A stretch of DNA of 64,000 nucleotides from Thermohalobaculum sp039822785 (GTDB taxonomy: Bacteria > Pseudomonadota > Alphaproteobacteria > Rhodobacterales > Rhodobacteraceae), in assembly GCA_039822785.1 (NCBI GenBank), contig JBCBMO010000007.1:1-64000 (forward strand), written 5' to 3'. Below the pieces are notes generated by a model that searched no databases, was not told where the DNA came from, and saw only the letters and a program-made list of their open reading frames with translations. The position numbers and the translations under genes are program-made. Below are positions 35,164 to 45,418 of the stretch, piece after piece (position 1 is the stretch's first letter; every line of letters begins with the position of its first letter).

Positions 35164-37080
35164 TCAGCGCCGGGCGAAGAGCCGCTCGATATCCGCCTTG
35201 CCGAGGCGCACCGAGGTGGGCCTCCCGTGGTTGCACCACTGCGCGCCCGGCGTCGCCTCCATCTCGCGGAGCAGCGCATTCATCTCCGCAAGGCTCAGCC
35301 GGCGCCCGGCCCGCACCGAGCCATGGCAGGCCATGCGCGACAGGACCGCGTCGAGCCGCGCCTCCAACCCCTCGGTCGTGCCGGCAGTGGCCAACTCGTC
35401 GGCGACATCGCGCAGGAGCGCGGCGGGGCAGGCATGGCCCAAGAGCACCGGCACCTCCCGCACGCAGAGGGTACCCGGCCCGAAGCCCTCGATCACAAGA
35501 CCAAGTGCGGCAAGATCCTCAGCGGCGGCGAGGACGCCCTCGGCCTCCGCGCCCACGTCGACGATCTCGGGGATGAGCAGCGCCTGGCGCTTGATCCCCT
35601 GTTCGGCGCGCTCGCGTTTTAGCCGCTCGAGCACGAGCCGCTCATGCGCGGCATGCTGATCGACGATGACCAGGCCCTCCGCAGTCTCGGCCAGGATATA
35701 GGTCTCGTGCAGTTGCCCGCGGGCCGTGCCCAGGGGGTGGTTCAGCGCCACCTCCTCGCTTTCCGCGTGCGCCGCCTCAGCGCCGGCGGGTAGTGCGAAG
35801 GGGGTCGCCGTCTCGGCCAGCCCCGGCAGTGGTTCGGTCGCGGTCGGCGCCGGTGGCCGCCACTCTCCCCCGGTCGCCGGGCGACGGGCGGCTCCCATCC
35901 AGCGCAGCGCCCCTGCGCCCAGGTTTCTCGCCCGCTCAGCCGCATCTCCGTTCGACGCGCCGGCTGCCGGCCCCTCGATGGGGGTCATCTGGGCCAAGGC
36001 CGTGGCGGACAGGGTGCTACCCCCCTCATGCCCTGCTGCGCCTAGCGCGCGACGCAGGGTGCCGACCACCAGCGCCCGGACGGTCGCCGCCTCGCGAAAC
36101 CGCACCTCCGCCTTCGCCGGATGCACGTTCACATCGACCATGGCCGGGGGGCAGTCGAGCCAGAGCGCGAAGACCGGGTGGCGGCCGCGGATCAGGAAAT
36201 CGCCGTAGCCGGCCTTGACCGCCCCCAGCAGTAGCCGGTCCCGCACGGGCCTGCCGTTGACGAAGAGGTACTGGTGGACCGCCGATCCCCGGGCCAGCCC
36301 TGGCAGCCCGGCGATCCCGCTAAGCCGGAAGGCCTCGCGCTCGGCCGCGATCGCTACACCGTCAGCCTCAAGGTCAGCGCCCATGAGGCGAGAGGCACGC
36401 GCCAGCCGTGCCGCCTCCGTCTCCCCCCGCTCAGGCGGGCAGTCCAGCAGCACCCGCGGCGTGCCGGTCGCCGGATCCTCGCCCAGATCGGTCAGGCGAA
36501 AACCCACGCCGGGCGCGGAGAGCGCGAGGCGCCGGAGCACCTCGACCACCGCCTGCGTCTCCGCTCGCGCGGTCTTGAGGAACTTGAGGCGCGCCGGGGT
36601 CGCGCAAAACAGATCGCGCACCTCCACGGTCGTCCCCGGCGCCCGGGCCGCGGGGCGCGCAGGCTCGATCGTGCCTGCGACCGCGCCGATCTCGGCCGCC
36701 GCCTCGCCGGGACGCGAGACGATGTAGAGCCGCGATACCGCCGCGATGGAGGGCAGCGCCTCGCCGCGGAACCCCAGCGTCGCGATGTTCACCAGGTCGT
36801 CGCCGTCGATCTTCGAGGTCGCATGGCGCTCTAGCGACAGCGCCAGTTCCGCCGCGGGGATGCCCGCGCCATCGTCCTCCACCCGGATGAGGCGCTTGCC
36901 GCCATCGGCCAGCGTCACGGCGATCCGGCCCGCACCTGCGTCGAGGGCGTTCTCCACCAGCTCCTTCACGGCGGAGGCCGGGCGCTCGATCACCTCGCCG
37001 GCCGCGATGCGGTTCTGCGCCACCGCATCCAACCGCCTGATCGGCCGGCGCCGGGTCGGCGTCCCCCGATCATTCACCAT
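35164..37080 (-). CDS. mutL: DNA mismatch repair protein MutL
   Basis: 638 aa from the MVNDRG start, which precedes RPIRRLD by ten residues; earlier in-frame ATGs at 37101 and 37176 have no better ribosome site. GHKL ATPase motifs: NRIAAGEVIERPASAVKELVENALDAGA, DDGAGI, RHATSKI and FRGEALPSI. The C-terminal domain has the metal-dependent endonuclease motif DQHAAHERLVLE, MACHGSVRAG and CNHGRP, so this MutL is the nicking type used where MutH is absent. A Pro/Ala-rich linker joins the two domains. Confidence 0.97.
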   Translation of the reverse strand: MVNDRGTPTRRRPIRRLDAVAQNRIAAGEVIERPASAVKELVENALDAGAGRIAVTLADGGKRLIRVEDDGAGIPAAELALSLERHATSKIDGDDLVNIATLGFRGEALPSIAAVSRLYIVSRPGEAAAEIGAVAGTIEPARPAARAPGTTVEVRDLFCATPARLKFLKTARAETQAVVEVLRRLALSAPGVGFRLTDLGEDPATGTPRVLLDCPPERGETEAARLARASRLMGADLEADGVAIAAEREAFRLSGIAGLPGLARGSAVHQYLFVNGRPVRDRLLLGAVKAGYGDFLIRGRHPVFALWLDCPPAMVDVNVHPAKAEVRFREAATVRALVVGTLRRALGAAGHEGGSTLSATALAQMTPIEGPAAGASNGDAAERARNLGAGALRWMGAARRPATGGEWRPPAPTATEPLPGLAETATPFALPAGAEAAHAESEEVALNHPLGTARGQLHETYILAETAEGLVIVDQHAAHERLVLERLKRERAEQGIKRQALLIPEIVDVGAEAEGVLAAAEDLAALGLVIEGFGPGTLCVREVPVLLGHACPAALLRDVADELATAGTTEGLEARLDAVLSRMACHGSVRAGRRLSLAEMNALLREMEATPGAQWCNHGRPTSVRLGKADIERLFARR

Positions 37081-37260
37081 GTTGAGGTCAGCAGAGGCCA
37101 TACCACTATCGCTAGCATGCACCGCGCCGAGTCGAAACCCCTGGTCGCTGGTCTGGGCGCCGGCAAGGCCCGCCAAGGAGCCCTGCTGCCGGCCGCCCGC
37201 CGCGCGCCGGAGGCCCGCCAGACGCGCAGGAGCAGACGCGGCGCTTGGGCTCTGGCCGGC

Positions 37261-38589
37261 TCAGAGCCCCTCGGGCGTGCCGACGACCACGACGGACAGG
37301 GCCTCCTCGTCCAACAGCCGGGCGGCGACCCGGGCGATATCCTCGCGCGTCACCGCCTCGATCAGCCCATTGCGCAGATCGACATAGTCGCGCGACAGCC
37401 CCGCCTGCTGAGCACGGATCATAAAGCCCGCGATCTTGGCGTTGGTGTCGAAGCGCAGCGGAAAGGCGCCAGTCAGATAGCGCTTGGCATCGGCCAGCTC
37501 CTCATCCGTCACGCCCTCGGCCGCCATGCGCGCCCATTCCGCCCGGATCACCGACAGGCTTTCGGCGATGCGGGCGTTCTCCGTCTGGACGCTACCGAGA
37601 TAGAGCGGCGCACCCTCCAGGTCGCTCAAATAGCTGTAGACGCCATAGGCGAGCCCTCGCTTCTCCCGCACCTCGGTCATCAGACGAGACGAGAAGCCGC
37701 CCCCGCCCAGCACGTAGTTCATGACGAAGGCGGGGATGTAGTCGGGGTCCGAGCGCTCCAGCCCGCCATGGCCGAAGAGCGCGGTCGCCTGAGGCACGTC
37801 TAGCTCGATGACCTCCACGCCCGCCGGGGGCGCGACGGCCGGCACAGGCGGGATGACGGCATCGGCAGGCGCGGTCTCGGGCAGCCCCGCAAGCACCTGG
37901 TCGATCAGTACACCGGCCGCCGCGGCATCGATGGCCCCCACGACCGCCACGATCGCCCGGTCGCGCGACATCAGCCGCGGGACCTGCGCCGCCAGATCCT
38001 CGAGCGTCACCGCCGCAACGCTCTCCGCCGTGCCGCGGGCCGGGATCGCATAGGGGTGGCCGGCAAAGGCGCTCACATACCAGGCGTCGCGGGCAAGCGT
38101 GCCCGGATCGGTCTCTGAGGAGGCGATCGAAGACAGCATGCGCGCCCGCACCCGATCGAGCGCATCGGCGTCGAACCGCGGTGCCGCCAGGGCCTCCGCC
38201 AAAAGCGCCGCCGCGGGCGTCAGGGTCTCGGTCAGAAAACGCGCGCTGATGCTCGTCGCATCGCGCCCGGCAGAGAAGCCCATGCGCATGGACAGCGCAT
38301 CGGCCTCCGCGGCGAAGGCGGTGGCGTCGAGATCGCCTGCGCCCTCGTCGAGCATATCAACGGTCATCCGGGAGAGCCCGGCCAGCCCCGCCGGATCGAG
38401 CGCCGCGCCGCCCTCGAAGCGGACCTCCAGCGCGACCATGGGAATGCTCGGCTCCTCGACATGCCAGAAGACGATGCCGGCAGGGCTCGTCTCCTCCGCG
38501 ATCTCGATCCCGGCCGCCGCCGGTCCCGCCAGCAGCGCCGAGGCCGCAACGGCGAGCGCCGCGGCGGGTTTGAACGTGAAGATCCGCAT
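37261..38589 (-). CDS. M16-family protein lacking the zinc site (periplasmic)
   Basis: 442 aa with a signal peptide (LAVAASALLAGPAAAG). It has the M16 two-domain fold (for example EVREKRGLAYGVYSYL), but the position of HxxEH is occupied by SRMTVDMLDEG, so no zinc can bind. In paired M16 peptidases the inactive member completes the barrel of the active one. The start overlaps the stop of the upstream active paralogue by one base. Confidence 0.88.
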   Translation of the reverse strand: MRIFTFKPAAALAVAASALLAGPAAAGIEIAEETSPAGIVFWHVEEPSIPMVALEVRFEGGAALDPAGLAGLSRMTVDMLDEGAGDLDATAFAAEADALSMRMGFSAGRDATSISARFLTETLTPAAALLAEALAAPRFDADALDRVRARMLSSIASSETDPGTLARDAWYVSAFAGHPYAIPARGTAESVAAVTLEDLAAQVPRLMSRDRAIVAVVGAIDAAAAGVLIDQVLAGLPETAPADAVIPPVPAVAPPAGVEVIELDVPQATALFGHGGLERSDPDYIPAFVMNYVLGGGGFSSRLMTEVREKRGLAYGVYSYLSDLEGAPLYLGSVQTENARIAESLSVIRAEWARMAAEGVTDEELADAKRYLTGAFPLRFDTNAKIAGFMIRAQQAGLSRDYVDLRNGLIEAVTREDIARVAARLLDEEALSVVVVGTPEGL

Positions 38590-39986
38590 CAGCCTGCCTC
38601 CCCCTCATCGCGCGTCAGGTAACCGGTCACCGAGCGCTCGGGCACCAGCCATTCCTGCGCCGCCGCCTGCACCTCGGCCGCGGTGATCTCCTGAAAAACG
38701 CGGACATAGAGCGCCATGTCCGAGGGCTGGAGCCCGACCGCGAGGGCCGCACCATAGAGGCGCGCCAGGCTCGCCTGGTTGTCCTGCGCATAGACCAGGG
38801 TGGCGCGGGCGCGGTTCTTGATCCGCGCGAGCTCTTCCTCGGTCGGCCCGTCGGCCGCAATCCGGGCAAGCTCCGCATCCAGCGCGGCCTCCACCGTCTC
38901 CAGGCTGACGCCGGGCTTGGGTGCTGCAAAGACCCCGAAGGTCGCGCCATCGCGCGCCGTGGGGCTGTACCAGGCGGCAGTGCCGATGGCCGGCGCCTCC
39001 TCGCCGAAGGTCAGCGCCTGGATCAGCCGGGAGGTCCGCCCGTCGCCCAGGATGCTCGACAGCATCGAGAGCGCGGCCGCCCGGCGCGGCTCATCGCCAT
39101 CATAGGCGGGCACGGCATAGAGGCGCCGCACATAGGGTTGGCGGACCCGATCGTCGGAGAGATGGACCTGGCGGGCCGCGCGATGCGGCGGCTCCTGCGG
39201 GCGCGCCGGTGGCTGGATGCCCGAGGCCGGGATCAGCCCATAGTGCTCCTCGGCCAGCGCTTCGACCGCCGCGGCGCTCACATCGCCCGCCACGACCAGG
39301 ATCGCGTTATCGGGGGCATAGTAGGCGTCGTAGAAGGCCTCGGCGTCCGCCAGGCTCAGCGCCTCGATCTCCTCGCGCCAGCCGATGACGGGAATGCCAT
39401 AGGGGTGATTGCGGTAGAGCGCGGCAAGCATCTGTTCGGACAAGAGCGAGCCCGGGTTCGTATCTGTGCGGCCGGCCCGCTCCTCCAGCACCACGTCGAT
39501 CTCGGTGGTGACCATCTCCTCCGTCAGGCGCAGGTTGACCATCCGGTCCGCCTCCATACCCATGACGATCCCCAGCCTGTCCGCCGCGATGCGCTGGAAG
39601 TAGCCGGTGAAGTCATAGGAGGTGAAGGCATTGTCCTGGCCGCCGTTCTCCGCCACGACCTTGGAGAACGCGCCCTCGGGGATCTTGTCGGTGCCCTTGA
39701 ACATCAGATGCTCGAGGAGATGCGCAATCCCGGACTTGCCCCAGGGCTCGTCCGCCGCGCCGTGACGGTACCAGACCATATGGGTGACGACCGGGGCACG
39801 GCGATCCTCGATCACCAGCGCCTGCATCCCGTTATCCAGCGTGAAGGTATAGACCGGCTGGGCGATCGGGGCTTCGACCCGTTGGACACCGTTTTCGGTG
39901 GCCAGTTCTGAACCGAGTGCCGGTACTACGGCGGTCGAAAAGGCTCCGAAGATGGCACAGGCGGCCACCGCCTCACGAAGTCTCAT
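38589..39986 (-). CDS. M16-family zinc metallopeptidase (periplasmic)
   Basis: 465 aa with a signal peptide. The zinc motif HLLEHLMFKGT (HxxEH) lies at about residues 86-90, with the downstream glutamate in the usual spacing. Family members (PqqL/insulinase type) degrade or process peptides. It is the catalytic half of the pair with the next gene, so the two products probably form a periplasmic heterodimeric peptidase. The ATG at 39986 begins a standard signal peptide. Confidence 0.92.
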   Translation of the reverse strand: MRLREAVAACAIFGAFSTAVVPALGSELATENGVQRVEAPIAQPVYTFTLDNGMQALVIEDRRAPVVTHMVWYRHGAADEPWGKSGIAHLLEHLMFKGTDKIPEGAFSKVVAENGGQDNAFTSYDFTGYFQRIAADRLGIVMGMEADRMVNLRLTEEMVTTEIDVVLEERAGRTDTNPGSLLSEQMLAALYRNHPYGIPVIGWREEIEALSLADAEAFYDAYYAPDNAILVVAGDVSAAAVEALAEEHYGLIPASGIQPPARPQEPPHRAARQVHLSDDRVRQPYVRRLYAVPAYDGDEPRRAAALSMLSSILGDGRTSRLIQALTFGEEAPAIGTAAWYSPTARDGATFGVFAAPKPGVSLETVEAALDAELARIAADGPTEEELARIKNRARATLVYAQDNQASLARLYGAALAVGLQPSDMALYVRVFQEITAAEVQAAAQEWLVPERSVTGYLTRDEGEAG

Positions 39987-40061
39987 GCTTTGTCTCCCTA
40001 TCGCCCCTGACGAGAGAGATAGGGCGGCACGGCCGGCGCGTCAGGTGGCGCCTGGAACCGG

Positions 40062-40757
40062 TCACTCGATAATGGGCTGACGCCGCCTGACCGAGCGGTT
40101 GGTCTGGGTGATCTGATCGGCGGTGTTCTGCTCGGCGAAGTTGGGGCGATCTTCCGCCTCGGCTTCCGCCGCCGCCGCGGCGATCGCCGTCGGGTCGGCG
40201 GGTGCGGGAATGCCGCTTCGCTGCAGGCGCTGCGACTCAGCAACCGGATCGACCAGCGTGTCCGGATCGGGCGCGTCGGGGTCGCTGCCGCCGATGCCGA
40301 GCAGTTCCGCCACCGAGGGCGGATCGTAGGGCGCGTTCGCATCCTCCGCATTGCGCGCCGCCGTCTCCTCGGTCAGCGTCTCGCGGATGTCGGCCTGCGC
40401 GCCTTGGGTGGCCGCGTCCAGCAGGACCCGCTCGCCGCGGCTTGGCGCCGCCGCCTCACCGACGACGGCGGTGGGGCCGAGCAGGGCCACGGCCGCCGCC
40501 CGCGTGGGGTCGGGCTCAAGCGGGGTCGGACGGCCCGGATCCGGGCGCGGCAGGGCCGCCGCCTGCTGACCCTCCACCGAGCGCGGCACCACCAGGGGGG
40601 CGCGCGTGACGATCTTGAACTCATCGGGCGCAGGCGGCCGGGCGCCCAGCGCCTCCAGCGGATCGCCGATCTGGCTGCAGCCGGCCAAGGCCAGTAGCGC
40701 GGCGCCAGTCAGCAGCGTGCGCCCAGTGTGGCGCCGCATCGGCATTGTCTGGCTCAT
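40062..40757 (-). CDS. bamF: BamF-like DUF3035 lipoprotein
   Basis: 231 aa. Type II signal with lipobox LAGC (residue about 26), then SQIGDPLEALGARPPAPDEFKIVTRAPLVVPRS, the conserved DUF3035 segment of the alphaproteobacterial BAM-complex lipoprotein BamF. The remainder is a Pro/Ala/Asp-rich, probably disordered tail, longer than usual. Start at 40757 has GAGGG upstream. It lies between lspA and the M16 pair, a placement typical for this family (lspA-DUF3035-M16-M16). Confidence 0.8.
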   Translation of the reverse strand: MSQTMPMRRHTGRTLLTGAALLALAGCSQIGDPLEALGARPPAPDEFKIVTRAPLVVPRSVEGQQAAALPRPDPGRPTPLEPDPTRAAAVALLGPTAVVGEAAAPSRGERVLLDAATQGAQADIRETLTEETAARNAEDANAPYDPPSVAELLGIGGSDPDAPDPDTLVDPVAESQRLQRSGIPAPADPTAIAAAAAEAEAEDRPNFAEQNTADQITQTNRSVRRRQPIIE

Positions 40758-40803
40758 CCCTCGGCTCTCCCCTCGGTCCTCGGCACGCATCTCGGTCGCT
40801 CCT

Positions 40804-41313
40804 TCAGGCCTTCCAGGCCAGGTAGATGGCGCCGGCGAAGATCGCGATATCGGCGATGTTGAACGCATAGGGATTGTGGATACCGCAACACGACATGTTG
40901 AGAAAGTCCGCCACTGCCCCGTACTGCATCCGGTCCCAGGCGTTGCCGATGGCCCCGCCCACGACGACACCCGCCGCCGCCGCCATCATCCGCTCCCGCC
41001 GCCGGGCGATCCACCACACCAGCGCGGCGCTGATGATCACCGCAACGCACACCAGGACCCAACGCATGGCATCGGGCCCTCCGGCGCCGATGCCGAAGTT
41101 GATGCCGCGGTTCCAGGCCATGCGCAGGTTCAGAAAGGGCGGCAGCACGTCGATGGCCAGCCGGTTGCCGAGGTCCATGACCTCGACGATCACATACTTC
41201 GAGATCCGGTCGGCCAGGAAGATGCCGAGCGCCACCCAGCCAAGCAGCTTGAGCGCCGGGCCCGCGACAGGCCTGGCATCCTTCTTTGCCTTCGGCTTCG
41301 CCGCCTCCGCCAT
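40804..41313 (-). CDS. lspA: Lipoprotein signal peptidase
   Basis: 169 aa with four membrane helices. Catalytic aspartates in GNAWDRM and FNIADIAI; also the conserved NRGINFGIG. Cleaves lipoprotein signal peptides after lipidation (it would process the BamF-like protein next door). Start at 41313 lies next to the ileS stop at 41316, and the gene is probably read from the ileS promoter. Confidence 0.95.
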   Translation of the reverse strand: MAEAAKPKAKKDARPVAGPALKLLGWVALGIFLADRISKYVIVEVMDLGNRLAIDVLPPFLNLRMAWNRGINFGIGAGGPDAMRWVLVCVAVIISAALVWWIARRRERMMAAAAGVVVGGAIGNAWDRMQYGAVADFLNMSCCGIHNPYAFNIADIAIFAGAIYLAWKA

Positions 41314-41315
41314 GC

Positions 41316-44291
41316 TCAGAGGGCGACCAGAACGCTGTTGCAGCGCGCACAGGTCGCCGGATGGTGGTGGCTGCCCACATCCGGCAGGATCTTCCAGCAG
41401 CGCGCGCATTTCTGCCCGTCCGCCTTGCCGAAGACGACGCCGATGGCCGGGTCATCCTGGCGGAAGGCATCGTCCTGGGGCTCTCCCTCCATCACGCGCA
41501 GCGCGGAGGTGATGCAGACCTCGGCCATATCGACCGACTTCACCGCCGCCGCGGTGTCGGGGTCAGCAAGCTGCAAGAGCGGTGCGGCCTCCAGCGAGGC
41601 GCCGATGACCTTGTCCCGCCGCGCGACCTCGAGCGCGCCCAGGACCACGCGCCGTGCCGCGCGGATCTTCGCCCACTTCGCCGCCAGCGCCTCGTCGCGC
41701 CAGGCCGCCGGGGTCTGCGGAAAGTCCACGAGGTGCACCGAGATATCCGGGCCCTCGCCGAAGCGGGCGAGCCAGACCTCCTCCATCGTGAAGGGCAGGA
41801 TCGGGGCGAGCCAGGGCACCAGCCGGTCGAAGAGCGCCTCCAGCACCGTGCGCGCGGCGCGGCGCTTCGGGCTGTCCGGCCCGTCGCAGTAAAGCGCATC
41901 CTTGCGCACGTCGAAGTAGAAGGCCGAGAGGTCCGAGGTGACGAAGCCGAAGAGACTGGAGAACACCGCCTGATAGTCGAAGCGCCGGTAGCCCTCGCGC
42001 ACCTGGGGATCGAGCTCCGCGAGCCGATGCAGCATCAGCCGCTCAAGCTCCGGCATCTCCGCCGGGTCGACGCGCTCCGCCGCGTCGAACCCGTCGAGGG
42101 CGCCGAGCATGAAGCGCAGGCCGTTCCTTAGGCGCCGGTAGCTGTCGGCGGTGCCCTTCAGGATCTCCGGCCCGATGCGCTGATCCGCCGAGAAATCCGC
42201 CTGCGCGACCCAGAGGCGGAGGATATCGGCGCCATACTGCTTGACGATGTCCTGGGGCGCGACGGTGTTGCCCAAGGACTTGGACATCTTGTTGCCCTTC
42301 TCGTCGAGCGTGAAGCCGTGGGTCACGACGGCCTTGTAAGGCGCTCTTCCCCGCGTCCCGGCAGCCTGCAGCAGCGAGGAATGGAACCACCCGCGGTGCT
42401 GATCCGTCCCCTCCAGGTAGACATCCGCCGGCCAGACCCCGTCGTCGCGATCGCGCATGACGAAGGCATGGGTGGAGCCGCTGTCGAACCAGACATCGAG
42501 GATGTCATCGACCTTCTCCCAGCTCTCGGCGTCGGCCACACCCTCCAGGAACCGCTCGCGCGCGCCATCGGCGTACCAGGCATCGGCGCCCTCCTCGCGG
42601 AAGGCCTCGACGATGCGGGCATTGACCGCCTCGTCGCGCAAAAGCTCGACCGTGCCGTCGGCGCTGCGGCGCATGAAGCAGGTGAGCGGCACGCCCCAGG
42701 CGCGCTGGCGGCTGAGCACCCAGTCCGGCCTTGCTTCCATCATCGAATGCAGCCGGTTGCGCCCGGCCCGCGGCACCCAGGTGACGAGCTGGTCGATGGA
42801 GGTGAGCGCCCGCTCCCGCACCGTCTCCCCGTGCTCGCCCATCCCATCGTCCAGCACCCGGTCGATGGCGACGAACCACTGGGGCCGGTTCAGCCGGATC
42901 ACCGGCGCCTTGGAGCGCCAGGAGTGCGCGTCCGAGATCGTCTGGCGGCGCGTCGCGACCAGCCCGCCCACCTCGCGCAGCTTGGCGACGACGGCCTTGT
43001 TGGCGTTGCCCTCCTTGCCCTTGCGGTCGAGGATGTAGGTCCCGTGGAACAGGGGCACCTGCTCGGTGAAGCCACCATCCGTGCCGATGTTGTGCGTGAT
43101 GCGGTCGAGCATGCCTTTCTGGCGGAACAGCTCGTAATCGTCCTCACCGTGTGAGGGCGCGCAATGCACGAACCCCGACCCGGTATCGTCCGTCACGAAG
43201 TCCGCCGCCATGAGCGGGACGTCGTAGTCCCAATACCCATCGCCCCCCTCGACACGTCTGAGAGGGTGGGCGCAGATCAACCCGTCAAGCTCGGCTGCGG
43301 TGACATTGCGCAGGCGCGACCAGCCGCCCTCCTCGATCCGCGCGCGATGCAGGATGCTCTCAGCCAGCGCATCGGCCATGATCAGCCGCTCGCCACGAGC
43401 CACGTAGTTGCCCTCGGGCGTCTCGCCGGTGACCTCGTACAGGCCATAGGAGATCTCCGTGCCAAAGGCGATGCCGCGGTTGGACGGGATCGTCCAGGGC
43501 GTGGTCGTCCAAATCACGACAGCTGCGTTCATCAAGTCAGACACATCGGCGTATTCCGAGCCGCGGGTGTAATGGACCCCGGCAACCATAGGGAACTTGA
43601 CCCAGATCGTGTCGACCTCGCGGTCGTGGTACTCGACCTCGGCCTCGGCGAGGGCGGTCTTCTCCATCGGCGACCACATCACCGGCTTGGAGCCCTGGTA
43701 GAGGGTGCCGTTCATCACGAAGGTCATGAACTCCGCGGCGATGGTCGCCTCGGCGGCGTAGGCCATCGTTAGGTAAGGCTTCTCCCAGTCGCCGGTGATG
43801 CCGAGGCGCTTGAACTCGTCGCGCTGGACGTCGATCCAGCCCTCGGCGAACTTGCGGCACTCCTGACGCAGCTCGTTGATCGGGACCTCGTCCTTGTTCT
43901 TACCCTTCTTACGGTACTGCTCCTCGATCTTCCACTCGATGGGCAGGCCGTGGCAGTCCCAGCCGGGCACATAGCGGCTGTCGTAGCCCATCATCTGATG
44001 GCTGCGGACCACGAAGTCCTTGAGCGTCTTGTTGAGCGCATGGCCGATGTGGAGGTTGCCGTTGGCATAAGGCGGCCCGTCGTGCAGCGCAAAGGGCGGG
44101 CGGTCACCGGCCTCGCGGCGCAGGCGGTGATAGATGTCCATCTCCTCCCAGCGCTTCAGCCACTCGGGCTCGCGCTTGGGCAGGCCCGCGCGCATGGGGA
44201 AATCGGTGGTCGGCAGGAATAGGGTATCGCGGTAGTCCGGGCCGCCCTCGGCCGGCTGCTCCGCGTCGGAAGTCGTCGTCTCGGCGCTCAT
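41316..44291 (-). CDS. ileS: Isoleucyl-tRNA synthetase
   Basis: 991 aa. Class I synthetase with HIGH-type motif PPYANGNLHIGHALNK, KMSKS in DEKGNKMSKSLGN, an editing domain between them, and a C-terminal zinc knuckle (CARCWKIL ... CARCNSVL). Bacterial type, mupirocin-sensitive class by length. First gene of the ileS-lspA-bamF-M16-M16 run on the minus strand. Confidence 0.98.
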   Translation of the reverse strand: MSAETTTSDAEQPAEGGPDYRDTLFLPTTDFPMRAGLPKREPEWLKRWEEMDIYHRLRREAGDRPPFALHDGPPYANGNLHIGHALNKTLKDFVVRSHQMMGYDSRYVPGWDCHGLPIEWKIEEQYRKKGKNKDEVPINELRQECRKFAEGWIDVQRDEFKRLGITGDWEKPYLTMAYAAEATIAAEFMTFVMNGTLYQGSKPVMWSPMEKTALAEAEVEYHDREVDTIWVKFPMVAGVHYTRGSEYADVSDLMNAAVVIWTTTPWTIPSNRGIAFGTEISYGLYEVTGETPEGNYVARGERLIMADALAESILHRARIEEGGWSRLRNVTAAELDGLICAHPLRRVEGGDGYWDYDVPLMAADFVTDDTGSGFVHCAPSHGEDDYELFRQKGMLDRITHNIGTDGGFTEQVPLFHGTYILDRKGKEGNANKAVVAKLREVGGLVATRRQTISDAHSWRSKAPVIRLNRPQWFVAIDRVLDDGMGEHGETVRERALTSIDQLVTWVPRAGRNRLHSMMEARPDWVLSRQRAWGVPLTCFMRRSADGTVELLRDEAVNARIVEAFREEGADAWYADGARERFLEGVADAESWEKVDDILDVWFDSGSTHAFVMRDRDDGVWPADVYLEGTDQHRGWFHSSLLQAAGTRGRAPYKAVVTHGFTLDEKGNKMSKSLGNTVAPQDIVKQYGADILRLWVAQADFSADQRIGPEILKGTADSYRRLRNGLRFMLGALDGFDAAERVDPAEMPELERLMLHRLAELDPQVREGYRRFDYQAVFSSLFGFVTSDLSAFYFDVRKDALYCDGPDSPKRRAARTVLEALFDRLVPWLAPILPFTMEEVWLARFGEGPDISVHLVDFPQTPAAWRDEALAAKWAKIRAARRVVLGALEVARRDKVIGASLEAAPLLQLADPDTAAAVKSVDMAEVCITSALRVMEGEPQDDAFRQDDPAIGVVFGKADGQKCARCWKILPDVGSHHHPATCARCNSVLVAL

Positions 44292-44587
44292 GGCTCGCCT
44301 CTCGTCCTGAAGTGTCTTGCATGCGGGTCGCGCTGCGCGTCGCAGCGGCCCTTGGTCGGTGGCGTCATCCGCCTGTCCCGGCGCCGCGTCAGCGGGCCGG
44401 GCCGGTAATTCGCCGGCCGCCTATGGTGCCGTATGCGCGCTGTCCGAGGGTCTCAACCATGGCCGCTGCTATAGCGCCCGCCCTCGGGGTCGTCCAGCGG
44501 TGCACGCGCGCTCACGGCTGCGTCAACGGCGTTAGGCCGCTGGTCCACGCGCCCCATGTCATAGGCCGCAACGATAGGAGAGCCGCG

Positions 44588-45415
44588 ATGACCCTGACGC
44601 GCCGCCACGCCCTCGCCCTCGCCGCTGCAGCGGCCGTGCTGCCCACAGCAGCCGGTGCCGCGCCGAAGTCGCGCCTGATCGACGACCGCTGGACACGCTT
44701 CGGCAACGCGGGCGATCCGGACCATGGCGCCTGGGCGGCGATCCTGTCGCGCCATCTGTCGAGCGGCCATGCGGACGGGGTCGCCCGTTTCGACTACGCC
44801 GCCGCCGACCGCGGGGCGATCGGCGCCTACATCGACCAATTGGCGGGCGTGACAGCCACCGACCTCTCCCGCGAGGCGGCCTATGCCTATTGGGTCAACA
44901 TGTACAACGCCGTCACGGTCTGGATCGTGCTGGAGGAGTACCCCATCGACAGCATCCGCGAGGTGCGCGGCGGGCTCTTCAACACCGGCCCCTGGGGCGA
45001 GAAGCTGGTGACGGTGGAGGGGCAGTCGCTCAGCCTCGACGATATCGAACATGGCATCCTGCGCCCGGTCTGGCGCGACCCGCGTATCCACTATGCGGTG
45101 AACTGCGCCTCCATCGGATGCCCCAACCTGGCCCCGGCGCCCTATACCGCCGCCGCGCTGGAGACGATGCTGGAGGAGGGCGCCCGCGCCTATGTCAACC
45201 ACCCGCGCGGCGCAGCGGTGGAAGGGGGGCGCCTCGTCGTCTCCTCGATCTACGAGTGGTTCAAGGAGGATTTCGGCGACACCGACGCCGGGGTCATTGC
45301 GCACCTGAAGCAATATGCGACGGGGGCCCATCGAGACGCCATAGCTCAGGCAAGCAGGGTCGCAGACGACCGTTACGACTGGTCGCTCAACGATACAGCG
45401 AGGGTGAGCGGCTGA
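44588..45415 (+). CDS. DUF547 family exported protein
   Basis: 275 aa. The N-terminus MTLTRRHALALAAAAAV is Tat-like (twin Arg) followed by a cleavage site near AAGAAP. The DUF547 core is clear: YAYWVNMYNAVTVWIVLEEYP, GPWGEKLVTVEGQSLSLDDIEHGILRP and HYAVNCASIGCPNLAP. The family function is unknown; Cys/His pairs in the core suggest metal binding. The start at 44588 follows AGGAGAG. Monocistronic, divergent from ileS. Confidence 0.85.
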   Translation: MTLTRRHALALAAAAAVLPTAAGAAPKSRLIDDRWTRFGNAGDPDHGAWAAILSRHLSSGHADGVARFDYAAADRGAIGAYIDQLAGVTATDLSREAAYAYWVNMYNAVTVWIVLEEYPIDSIREVRGGLFNTGPWGEKLVTVEGQSLSLDDIEHGILRPVWRDPRIHYAVNCASIGCPNLAPAPYTAAALETMLEEGARAYVNHPRGAAVEGGRLVVSSIYEWFKEDFGDTDAGVIAHLKQYATGAHRDAIAQASRVADDRYDWSLNDTARVSG

Positions 45416-45418
45416 GGG

